Source: CAVQBC01 sp963710665
GTDB lineage: Bacteria; Actinomycetota; Thermoleophilia; Solirubrobacterales; Solirubrobacteraceae
NCBI GenBank assembly: GCA_963710665.1
Contig: CAVQBC010000006.1
Coordinates: 772,546 to 836,545, forward strand
Direction: 5' to 3'
DNA length: 64,000 bases
A program made the position numbers and the translations under genes. Position 1 is the stretch's first letter, and the number at the start of each line of letters is the position of its first letter. Positions 51,924-58,728 of the stretch are shown here, piece by piece. The notes beneath the pieces are model-generated. The model saw only the letters and a program-made list of their open reading frames with translations. It had not been told where the DNA came from and searched no databases.

Positions 51924-52206
51924 GAGGCTCTGCGACGAGTCTCTCCACGCGCGCGCGCCAGCGCAATCGCAGGTAGCTCGCGTCGTGGGACCGGGAGGTT
52001 GCGGAACGGCGCCCCCCGGGCGCGCCGGGCGGTGGCTCCGCTCGTTACCCCTCAGTGGCTGTCGAGGTGACGCGTCAGCGGGAATCGGCGGGCTTGGAGG
52101 CCGCCGAAGAGCATGGGCCGGATATGCACAACTCGGTGGAAACCGGCCGATTTGCAGGCAGTTCCCGGAGCCGTGGTAGCTCCGTGGTAGCCGTTCGCCG
52201 ACGTTC
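51924..52206. other. Intergenic region beside the integrase remnant
   Basis: No gene seen. The word GTGGTAG is repeated at 52173-52196; similar GTGGTAGCT words recur at 55573-55620 near the other edge of the mosaic, so they could mark old attachment or recombination sites. Confidence 0.35.
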
Positions 52207-52700
52207 TCACGAGTCGGAGGCCTCCTTGGGCTGCAGCGAGACGACGGATCCCCGGTGCGTCGCGGCCGCCATCGCCGCCTTGATCCGCCTGCGCGCGAGG
52301 TCCTCGCTGGGGTGGCCGTAGAGGGCCATCACGAGCGCCCCGCCGTCGGTGTGCCCGAGCTGCTGGGCGACGTCCTGCGGCGGCAGCTCGAGGTCGTTGA
52401 GCAGGTAGGAGCCGCAGAAGTGGCGTAGCTCGTAGAGGTCCATGCTCGGGTTGCCGAACCGCGCCCGGATCGGGTTCCAGTAGTAGTGCTGGTTGCCCCC
52501 GTGCAGGCGGCTGCCGCGCTTGGTCCGCCAGAGCGGCGCCTCCGGGTCCAGCTGGACGGGGAGCGCCTGCAGCGCGTCGGCCGCCGGCCCGGCGAGCGTG
52601 ACCACGCGCGGCTGCCAGTTCTTCGGCACGTCGAGGCCGATGCCCGGCACCCACTGGCGCTCGATGCTGACCTCGCCCTCGGCGATGCGCTCGATCCGCG
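52207..52700 (-). pseudogene. Tyrosine-recombinase C-terminal remnant
   Basis: The readable part is RIAEGEVSIERQWVPGIG, then a beta hairpin region, LYELRHFCGSYLLNDL (box II R-H-x-x), LGHTDGGALVMALYGHPSEDL with the second His and catalytic Tyr. It ends normally after ~150 residues, but the N-terminal arm-binding and core domains are missing: the frame runs into the 98-bp direct repeat at about 52683. Catalytically dead as it stands. Confidence 0.75.
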
Positions 52701-52780
52701 AGAAGCTCGGCGACTGGAGGCCGACTGGAGTCGCCGAGGACAGCCAGCGACTGCAGTCCGAGCTTCAACGAGCGGCCTGA
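52683..52780 (+). repeat. 98-bp direct repeat, copy A
   Basis: Matches 53504-53601 at 92 of 98 positions. On the plus strand it encodes the C-terminal ~32 codons of an HTH protein (MRSIREKLGDWRPTGVAE...LQRAA stop). Only this 3' end is present here, directly joined to the integrase remnant. Confidence 0.85.
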
Positions 52781-52784
52781 CCGG

Positions 52785-52838
52785 CCCGGAATAAGCCCGG
52801 AATAAGCCGGAATGAGCCCGGAATAAGCCCGGAATATC
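52785..52838 (+). repeat. 11-bp tandem repeats (about five copies)
   Basis: Units of CCCGGAATAAG: two perfect copies (52785-52806), a 10-base variant CCGGAATGAG (52807-52816), another perfect copy (52817-52827) and a final partial CCCGGAATATC. The spacing is one helical turn, as for protein-binding iterons. It starts five bases after repeat A. Confidence 0.75.
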
Positions 52839-52915
52839 TAGATCGCAGCGGAGTCCCAGCCGGATAGCCGACAAGCGGTCGCACCGGGCGGCCGCACCGG
52901 ACAGAGGGAGTCGAG

Positions 52916-53362
52916 ATGTCCACGCTCAAGACCACCGCCGCACTGGCCCTGACCGCGGTCGTCGCCGTGACCGGGTTCGCCGGCCCGGCGGGCGCCCAGC
53001 AGGACCTGCGCAACGCCGACCAGCGGGCCCCCGCGCCCGCGGCGCCCGCGGAGCGGATCCACCAGGACTTCCGCAACCCCGACCAGCGCAGCGCGGTGCC
53101 GCGCGTGCTCCCGACCAGCGGGCAGGACCTGCGCAACGCCGACCGCCGCGCGCCGGCCGTGATGGCGCCCTCGGAGTCCACCGGCGTCTCGCTGCCGGCG
53201 GAGACGATCGACGGCGCGCCGGTCATCCAGGTCCCGCAGCACGGGTTCGACTGGGGCGACGCGGGCATTGGCGCTGGGGGCGGTCTGGCGATCGTGGTTC
53301 TGGCCGGGACCCTGGCGGTGGGCCTCACACACCGCCGCCGTGGCGCGCGCGTCGCCGCGTGA
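52916..53362 (+). CDS. Secreted/membrane protein with QDLR repeats
   Basis: 148 residues; GAGGGAG precedes the ATG. Signal peptide MSTLKTTAALALTAVVAVTG...GPAGAQ, then three copies of a short motif (QDLRNADQRAP, QDFRNPDQRSA, QDLRNADRRAP). A linker follows, then a C-terminal membrane helix (GGGLAIVVLAGTLAVGL) and a basic tail. No LPXTG. I recall similar repeat proteins in Solirubrobacterales. Function unknown. It is flanked by the two 98-bp repeats. Confidence 0.78.
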   Translation: MSTLKTTAALALTAVVAVTGFAGPAGAQQDLRNADQRAPAPAAPAERIHQDFRNPDQRSAVPRVLPTSGQDLRNADRRAPAVMAPSESTGVSLPAETIDGAPVIQVPQHGFDWGDAGIGAGGGLAIVVLAGTLAVGLTHRRRGARVAA

Positions 53363-53385
53363 CGATCGGTTGACATAGCACGAGA

Positions 53386-53421
53386 GCACGAGAGCCGCTG
53401 GTTTCCCGGCGGCTCTCGTGC
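53386..53421 (+). terminator. Terminator hairpin after the QDLR-repeat gene
   Basis: 13-bp perfect stem (GCACGAGAGCCGC and complement, 53386-53398 / 53409-53421) with a ten-base loop, 24 bases beyond the stop. The HTH remnant starts immediately after it. Confidence 0.7.
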
Positions 53422-53601
53422 GGTGATGGGCTGCTCTACCGCGACTACAAGCAGAGCGAGATCAGCCGCCATCTCGACCTCGGCAAGCGCGAGATGGAGA
53501 AGACGATGCGCTCGATCCGCGAGAAGCTCGGCGAATGGAGGCCGACTGGAGTCGCCGAGCACGGCGAGCGACTGCAGTCGGAACTTCAACGAGCGGCCTG
53601 A
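53422..53601 (+). pseudogene. Truncated HTH (sigma-region-4-like) protein, 3' end only
   Basis: Plus-strand frame LLYRDYKQSEISRHLDLGKRE, MEKTMRSIREKLGEWRPTG, ending LQSELQRAA stop. The QSEISRHLDLGKREMEK stretch looks like a helix-turn-helix of a sigma-like or element regulator. The 5' part has been replaced by the terminator of the previous gene. Its last 98 bases are duplicated at 52683 (copy B, 53504-53601). Confidence 0.6.
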
Positions 53602-53663
53602 AGGGCGAGCTGCCGGCCCGATGATGTGCGTCTACTGCGGTCGATCGACCTCGCCGAGGCTCG

Positions 53664-53955
53664 TCATCGCGACCGCTCCCACTCGGCGAGCGCCTCGAGC
53701 ACGCCGGCCGCCGCGTACCCGTCCGGCGTGAGCTCGAACACCACACGAGGTGGCTGCTCGCGGAAACGCTGCCGGGTGACCAGCCCGTCCGCCTCCATCG
53801 ACGCGAGGCGGGTCTGCAGCTGCGCATTGCCGACCTGCGCGATCCCGTTCTGCAGGTCGACGAACCGCCTGGGCCCATCCAGCAGCGCGCGGATGATCAG
53901 CAGCGTCCACTTCTCGCCGAGCACGTTCAGCGCGCGCGCCTCCGGCGACCGCGCG
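53664..53955 (-). pseudogene. HxlR-family regulator lacking its N-terminus
   Basis: The readable part is SPEARALNVLGEKWTLLIIR, ALLDGPRRFVDLQNGIAQVG, LQTRLASMEADGLVTRQRF, then VVFELTPDGYAAAGVLEAL. The winged helix is complete, but the first ~10 residues (with the usual Cys-Pro) and a start codon are missing. At about 53955 the sequence passes into a different gene in another frame. It could be expressed only as a fusion by frameshift. Confidence 0.65.
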
Positions 53956-54331
53956 GGGTAGAGCCACCGCCGGCGGGCAGCTTGTCCTTGGTGAACTCGG
54001 AACGGTAGTCGTGGTCTTGCATCCGGCGGATGGCGTGGACGTAGTCGTCGACCTCGAAGACGACCTTCACCCCGCGCGACTGCAGTCCGCGGATCACCTT
54101 CAGCCAGCCAGCCCCACGGGGCTGCTGAAGCACCACGACCTTGTACTCGTCGAAGGCGGGCATGATCGTCTGCCGCTTGACCATCCCGGTCACGTACTTC
54201 ACCTGCGGCGGGGTGCCGAGCATCCCGACCCAGTCGTGGCCGCCGAACGTCGCCGGCAGCGCGCAGCGGTACCAGCACACCGCGGAGTCGCCGATGCCGA
54301 CGTAGAGGACTTCGCCCGGCTGCATGCTCAC
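53927..54331 (-). pseudogene. Glycosyltransferase fragment (GT4-like, phage-type), truncated
   Basis: Starts at a GTG overlapping the previous stop. VLYVGIGDSAVCWYRCALPA, VKYVTGMVKRQTIMPAFDEY, VVVLQQPRGAGWLKVIRGLQ, VKVVFEVDDYVHAIRRMQ, then SEFTKDKL, after which (about 53978) it leaves the family and reads Arg-rich sequence antisense to nothing, in the HxlR region. Only the N-terminal third of the glycosyltransferase remains. Confidence 0.65.
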
Positions 54332-54633
54332 AGCAGCGCGGCCCGCTCGAAGACGTCGAGCCACGTCTCCATGAAGTTGCGCTTGTGGTAGACGGCCTCG
54401 CCGCGGTCGGTGCCGACCACCAGGGCCAGCGGCGTGCCGGGCGCCCGCTCGCGCTCCAGCGGCGATGGCTGCTTCGGCCGCGGCTCAAAGCGCACCTGCA
54501 GTCCGGGGTTACGCAGCTGCGCGAGCTCGATCAGCTCCGACGACAGCGGCCGGCGGCGGCGGCGGGCCATCTCGTCGAGGACCTCGCGGGTGGCTTCGGC
54601 GCCGAGGGCTTTCAGATCAGGGTCGGTATCCAT
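54328..54633 (-). CDS. Small hypothetical protein of the glycosyltransferase block
   Basis: 101 residues from the ATG at 54633, within 22 bases overlap of the previous gene's end. MDTDPDLKALGAEATREVLD, then a basic helix (EMARRRRRPLSSELIELAQL) and a beta-like GTPLALVVGTDRGEAVYHKR. Not recognised. Position between two sugar-transferase pieces, with overlapping ends, suggests phage or mobile-element origin. Confidence 0.5.
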   Translation of the reverse strand: MDTDPDLKALGAEATREVLDEMARRRRRPLSSELIELAQLRNPGLQVRFEPRPKQPSPLERERAPGTPLALVVGTDRGEAVYHKRNFMETWLDVFERAALL

Positions 54634-55535
54634 CTGGCGAAGTTCGTCTCCCGGTACTTGCGCATGAACGTGAGGTAGGAGCGCTGCTGCCAGTCGGCGA
54701 CCTTCGGTGACGGCCGCCCGCGGAACAGGCTCTCGTGGTGGAACGCCCGCACGGTCGGCTCGTAGACGCACGAGCGCCCGGACTCGAAGACCCGCAGGCA
54801 GAAGTCGACGTCCTCGAGGCCCATCTGGAAGCTCTCGTCGTAGAGCCCGACTTCCGTCAGAGCCTCGTGGCGGATGAGCTGCAGCGCCCCCGTCACCGGC
54901 GCCGTGACGGCGTACAGCGCCTCGGGTAGATCGGCGGGCGCGTAGCGGAAGCGGTGGTCAAAGACGCGGTGCAGCAGCGAGAAGAAGATGCCGCCGTGCT
55001 GGATGAGCCCGTTCGGGTACAGCAGCCGCGCGCCCACCACGCTCGCGGGCGCGTCGTCCTCGCCCACGCGGGCGCGCATCACGTCTAACCAACCGGAGTC
55101 GATGAACTCCACGTCGGCATTGACCAACACGGCGTCCTGACCGGCTTCCAGGGCTTGCCGCAGCCCGACGTTGACCGTCTTGGAGAACCCCTCGTTGACC
55201 GGCTTGGCGATCAGCTCTCCCTGCAGTCGGGAGGTAGCCGCCGAGGCCTCCTCGACGAGCAGCAGCAGGCAGTCGTGGACGTCGTGCTCGTCGAGATCGA
55301 GCTTGCGACTCAAGTCGCCCACATCGACCGGTCCACGAGCGACCTCCTCGACCTCTTGGCGGTCGAGCACGCTGCCCTCATCTCCCTGCGTGACGCCGAC
55401 GCGGTCAGCCAGCTCGCCCGTCGCGTGCCACGAGCGGTGCAGCGGGTCCGCCCAATCCGCCAGGCACAGCAGGACGAGCTTCTTCGTCCCGCGCACCGGC
55501 TGACGCCACGCCCAGGACGTCGCCTCGACGCTCAC
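54612..55535 (-). CDS. Chimeric protein: phage HTH/replication-type N-terminus fused to GT2 glycosyltransferase
   Basis: 307 residues. The first ~50 (SWAWRQPVRGTKKLVLLCLA, DWADPLHRSWHATGELADRV) resemble the helix-turn-helix head of phage replication/primosomal proteins. From about residue 100 it is a family 2 glycosyltransferase: IAKPVNEGFSKTVNVGLRQA, AVLVNADVEFIDSGWLDVM, LYPNGLIQHGGIFF, ETHE-like LYDESFQMGLEDVDFCLRVF. The linker shows no known domain, and the N-terminal nucleotide-binding strand of the GT-A fold is incomplete. In-frame chimera, probably made by recombination; function doubtful. Confidence 0.6.
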   Translation of the reverse strand: MSVEATSWAWRQPVRGTKKLVLLCLADWADPLHRSWHATGELADRVGVTQGDEGSVLDRQEVEEVARGPVDVGDLSRKLDLDEHDVHDCLLLLVEEASAATSRLQGELIAKPVNEGFSKTVNVGLRQALEAGQDAVLVNADVEFIDSGWLDVMRARVGEDDAPASVVGARLLYPNGLIQHGGIFFSLLHRVFDHRFRYAPADLPEALYAVTAPVTGALQLIRHEALTEVGLYDESFQMGLEDVDFCLRVFESGRSCVYEPTVRAFHHESLFRGRPSPKVADWQQRSYLTFMRKYRETNFARWIPTLI

Positions 55536-55749
55536 GCCGCGCCTCCAGTCGGACCCTCAGGGAGCCCGAGCTCGTGGTAGCTCGCCGTGGTAGCTCGCAG
55601 CGCCTTCGCTGGTAGCTCTTTGGTAGCCGCCCGGGCCGGAAGGGACCTCAAACCCCTGCAAACAGCCCCCACCCGTTTCCACCGGCGCAGAGCGGCGTTT
55701 CCCGCTCTGCGCCGGTGGTTGTAACCGCTTTCCACACCGCCTGGGCAGA
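55536..55749. other. Intergenic region between mosaic genes and tRNA
   Basis: Contains several GTGGTAGCT/GGTAGC words (55573-55630) and a hairpin around 55680-55715 (CCGGCGCAGAGCGG... / CCGCTCTGCGCCGG), which could terminate the tRNA transcript read leftward. Confidence 0.4.
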
Positions 55750-55822
55750 TGGGCCGGGGAGGATTCGAACCTCCGTCTGACGGATTATGAGTCCGCGGCT
55801 CTGACCGCTGAGCTACCGGCCC
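55750..55822 (-). tRNA. tRNA with CAU anticodon (Met, or Ile2 after lysidine modification)
   Basis: 73-base cloverleaf on the minus strand: acceptor GGGCCGG / CCGGCCC, D arm GCTC...GAGC, anticodon stem GCGGA / TCCGT with loop CTCATAA, T arm GGAGG-TTCGAAT-CCTCC, discriminator A, CCA not encoded. The loop fits elongator Met. However, pairs C4-G69 and C5-G68 are features of Ile2 tRNAs recognised by TilS, so Ile2 is possible. Not an initiator type, since the anticodon stem lacks three G-C pairs. Its 3' end faces the mosaic region. Confidence 0.9.
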
Positions 55823-55869
55823 GGGTATCTCGCGTCGCCGGAGGCTAGCCGCCACAAGTCGTCGACATG

Positions 55870-55881
55870 ATTGTCGACAAT
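55870..55881 (+). promoter_or_regulatory. Perfect 12-bp palindrome, predicted GntR/FCD operator
   Basis: ATTGTCGACAAT, a perfect palindrome of the TTGT-N2-ACAA kind bound by FCD-type GntR regulators. It lies 44 bases before the ATG of the first operon gene; the operon encodes such a regulator at 60981. Confidence 0.65.
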
Positions 55882-55889
55882 GCTACGGT

Positions 55890-55995
55890 CCGCCCCTGCC
55901 CGGACCACGAGGGAGGGAGTGGAGATGGCCTGGCGCGACACGCCGCCGTTCCGAGCCGATCACGTCGGGAGCCTGCTGCGGCCGGCGCAGCTGCT
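55890..55995 (+). repeat. 106-bp direct repeat, copy 2 (intact gene)
   Basis: The source copy of the repeat at 49557-49662; it comprises the leader, ribosome site and first codons of the MetE-like gene. About five mismatches, no gaps. Confidence 0.85.
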
Positions 55996-57046
55996 GAAGG
56001 CCCGCGACGACCATGCCGCCGGCCGCATCGACGACGACGAGCTCAGGGCGGTCGAGGACGACGCCATCCGCGAGGTGGTGCGGATGCAGGAGGACGTGGG
56101 GCTGCAGTCGGCGACGGACGGCGAGTTCCGCCGCACGTCGTGGCACATGGACTTCATCTACCAGCTGGGCGGGATCAGGCAGGTGGAGGGCGAGAGCCTG
56201 CACGTCCACTTCCGCGACGAGCAGGGCGAGTACGACTACGCGCCGCCCGCGATGAAGGTCGCCGAGCGGGTGACGCTGCCGAAGACGATCTTCGGCGACG
56301 CGTTCGAGTTCCTGCGCGACACGGTGCGCACGAACCGGCCGAAGCTCACGATCCCGTCGCCGAGCATGGTCCACTACCGGGGCGGCAACTCGTCGATCGA
56401 CCACGACGTCTATCCCGAGCTCGACGACTTCTGGGCCGACCTTACGGGCGCGTATGCCGACGAGGTCCGCCGGCTCGGCGAGCTCGGGTGCACCTACCTG
56501 CAGCTCGACGACACGAGCCTCGCGTACGTCAACGACCCGGCCCAGCGCCAGCACATCATCGACATCGGGGGCGACCCCGAGCACCTGCACGAGCAGTACA
56601 TCGGCAACATCAACCGCGCGCTGGCCGACCGCCCCGACGGCATGGCGGTCACCACGCACCTCTGCCGCGGCAACAACCAGTCGATGTGGGCGGCCGAGGG
56701 CGGCTACGACTTCGTCGCCGAGGCGCTGTTCAACGACCTCGAGGTCGACGGCTTCTTCCTCGAGTACGACGACGAGCGCTCGGGCACGTTCGAGCCGCTG
56801 CGGTTCGTCCCCAAGGGCAAGTACATCGCGCTCGGGCTGGTGACGACCAAGCGCCCGGAGCTCGAGTCCAAGGACCTGCTCAAGCGACGCATCGAGGAGG
56901 CCTCGCAGTACGTCGACGTCGACCAGCTGTGCCTCTCCACGCAGTGCGGCTTCTCCTCCACCGTCGAGGGCAACCGCCTGTCGCACGACGACCAGCGGGC
57001 GAAGCTGCGGCTGATCGTGGAGACCGCCCAGGAGGTCTGGGGTTGA
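55925..57046 (+). CDS. MetE-C-like (cobalamin-independent) methyltransferase
   Basis: 373 residues; GGGAGGGAGTGGAG precedes the ATG. TIM-barrel family of methionine synthase C-terminal domains: FRADHVGSLLRPAQLL, DGEFRRTSWHMDFIY, KLTIPSPSMVHYRGG, YLQLDDTSLAYV, and likely zinc ligands in TTHLCRGN (His, Cys) and STQCGFSST (Cys). It lacks the MetE N-terminal half, as do many methyl- or alkyl-transferases, such as epoxyalkane:CoM transferase relatives. As first gene of an aromatic-type operon it may remove a methyl group from a methoxylated substrate (inference). Confidence 0.85.
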   Translation: MAWRDTPPFRADHVGSLLRPAQLLKARDDHAAGRIDDDELRAVEDDAIREVVRMQEDVGLQSATDGEFRRTSWHMDFIYQLGGIRQVEGESLHVHFRDEQGEYDYAPPAMKVAERVTLPKTIFGDAFEFLRDTVRTNRPKLTIPSPSMVHYRGGNSSIDHDVYPELDDFWADLTGAYADEVRRLGELGCTYLQLDDTSLAYVNDPAQRQHIIDIGGDPEHLHEQYIGNINRALADRPDGMAVTTHLCRGNNQSMWAAEGGYDFVAEALFNDLEVDGFFLEYDDERSGTFEPLRFVPKGKYIALGLVTTKRPELESKDLLKRRIEEASQYVDVDQLCLSTQCGFSSTVEGNRLSHDDQRAKLRLIVETAQEVWG

Positions 57047-57053
57047 CGGCCGC

Positions 57054-57812
57054 ATGGGCCTCGTGATCGCGGTGCTCGGGCTGGGCGAGGCGGGCGGCGC
57101 CCTGGCGGCCGACCTCACCGCGGGCGGCGCCGACGTGCGCGGCTGGGACCCGCGGCCGGACCGCGGCGCCCGGGCGACCTCCGCGCCGGACGCCGTCCGG
57201 GGCAGCGACGTCGTGCTGAGCGTCAACGACGCCGGCGTCGCGGTGCAGGCCGCGCGCGAGGTGGCAGATGAGCTGCGGGAAGGGCAGGTCTACGCCGACC
57301 TCAACACCGGCGGCGCGCCGCTCAAGCGCGAGCTCGCCGGCGTGGTCGCTCCGACCGGCGCGCTGTTCGCCGACGTCGCCCTCATGGCGCCCGTCCCCGG
57401 CACCGGCGTCCGCACGCCGGCGCTGGCCTCCGGGCCGGGCGCAGAGGCGTTCGCGGCGCGCCTGGCGCCGCTCGGCATGCCCGTCGAGGTGATCGGCCCC
57501 GAGCCGGGCGCGGCGGCGACCCGCAAGCTGCTGCGCAGCGTGTTCATGAAGGGCCTGGCGGCGACCTGCCTCGAGAGCCTCGCCGCGGCGCGCGCGGCCG
57601 GCAGCGAGGACTGGATGCGCGAGGAGATCGCGTCGGTCCTCACGGGTGCCGACGGCGCTCTGCTCGAGCGCCTGGAGACGGGCAGCCGCCGTCACGCGGC
57701 GCGGCGGGTCGCGGAGATGGACGACGCCACCGCCCAGCTGGACGAGCTGGGCGTGCCCGCGCGGGTGTCGCGCGCCGCTCGCGCGTGGCTCGAGGAGCTC
57801 CGCGATGCCTGA
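57054..57812 (+). CDS. NAD(P)-dependent beta-hydroxyacid-dehydrogenase-like protein with DUF1932 domain
   Basis: 252 residues. Rossmann start VIAVLGLGEAGGALAADL, then VLSVNDAGVAVQAAREV, DLNTGGAPLKRELA, FADVALMAPVPGTG, and the DUF1932 region after ~165 with KLLRSVFMKGLAATCLESL. Related to 6-phosphogluconate and 3-hydroxyisobutyrate dehydrogenases; the usual catalytic lysine is probably the K of FMKGLAA. The start is 7 bases after the MetE-like stop. In the operon it could oxidise the ring-cleavage product (semialdehyde/hemiacetal) as LigC does in other bacteria. Confidence 0.8.
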   Translation: MGLVIAVLGLGEAGGALAADLTAGGADVRGWDPRPDRGARATSAPDAVRGSDVVLSVNDAGVAVQAAREVADELREGQVYADLNTGGAPLKRELAGVVAPTGALFADVALMAPVPGTGVRTPALASGPGAEAFAARLAPLGMPVEVIGPEPGAAATRKLLRSVFMKGLAATCLESLAAARAAGSEDWMREEIASVLTGADGALLERLETGSRRHAARRVAEMDDATAQLDELGVPARVSRAARAWLEELRDA

Positions 57813-58728
57813 GCACCCCGTCCCGAGCGAGCGCGCCCGCGAGCTGGTCCGCGGCGCCTACGACCCGCACATCCACGTCGCGCCCGACGTGGTCGACCGG
57901 AGGGTCTCCGACGTCGCGCTGGCGCGGCGCTTCAAGGAGCTGGGGCTCGCCGGCTTCGGCCTCAAGTCGCACTACACCTCCACGGCGGAGCGCGCGCGGG
58001 CGGTCGCCGAGGCGGTTCCCGGCGTCCACGTCCTCGGTGCGCTCACGCTCAACGACGCCGTCGGGGGCCTCAACCCGGTGGCGGTCGAGATCGCCGCGCG
58101 CGAGGGGGCGCGGATCGTGTGGTTCCCGACCGTCAGCTCGGTCAACGAGCAGCAGCACGTGCTGGCGGCGGACCCGGACGGCAAGGTGCCGGTGTGGGTG
58201 CGCTTCGAGCTCGACCTGCGCGCGGCCGGGGTCACGCCGCGGCCGGTGCCGGTCGTCGACGACGCGGGCGCGCTGCTCCCCGAGGCCCACGAGGTCCTCG
58301 CCGCGATCGCCCGCCACGACCTCGTGCTCGCCACCGGCCACCTCTCGCGTGACGAGATCTTCGTGCTCGTCGACGCCGCGGTCGCCGCCGGGGTGCGCCT
58401 CATCGTGGTCACCCACCCCGAGTTCCCGTCGCAGAACATCTCCGTCTCCGACCAGGTCGCGCTCGCGGACCGCGGCGCGCTGATGGAGCGCGCGTTCACC
58501 ACCCCCCACACCGGCAAGGTCTCGTGGGAGCGGGTGCTGGAGGCCAGCCGCGCGGTCGGCCCCGAGCGCACCGTGTGGTGCACCGACCTCGGGCAGACGT
58601 TCAACCCGCCGGTGGAGGACGGGCTCGCGCTGATGGCCGACCGGTTCCTCGAGGCCGGGTTCACGGAGGCCGAGATCCGGACGATGGCGGTTGCCAACAC
58701 CCGGCGGCTGGCGGGGGTCGACGCATGA
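57805..58728 (+). CDS. DUF6282 protein, amidohydrolase-like
   Basis: 307 residues; the ATG overlaps the previous gene by eight bases. AYDPHIHVAPDVVDRR gives an HxH metal motif, FGLKSHYTSTAERARAV follows, then a His in LATGHLSRDEIF, VTHPEFPSQNIS and WCTDLGQTFNPP with a late Asp. These are the elements of a metal-dependent TIM-barrel hydrolase. No function is established for DUF6282 that I know of. In this operon a lactonase step (pyrone-dicarboxylate opening, as done by the amidohydrolase LigI) is the natural guess. Confidence 0.78.
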   Translation: MPEHPVPSERARELVRGAYDPHIHVAPDVVDRRVSDVALARRFKELGLAGFGLKSHYTSTAERARAVAEAVPGVHVLGALTLNDAVGGLNPVAVEIAAREGARIVWFPTVSSVNEQQHVLAADPDGKVPVWVRFELDLRAAGVTPRPVPVVDDAGALLPEAHEVLAAIARHDLVLATGHLSRDEIFVLVDAAVAAGVRLIVVTHPEFPSQNISVSDQVALADRGALMERAFTTPHTGKVSWERVLEASRAVGPERTVWCTDLGQTFNPPVEDGLALMADRFLEAGFTEAEIRTMAVANTRRLAGVDA

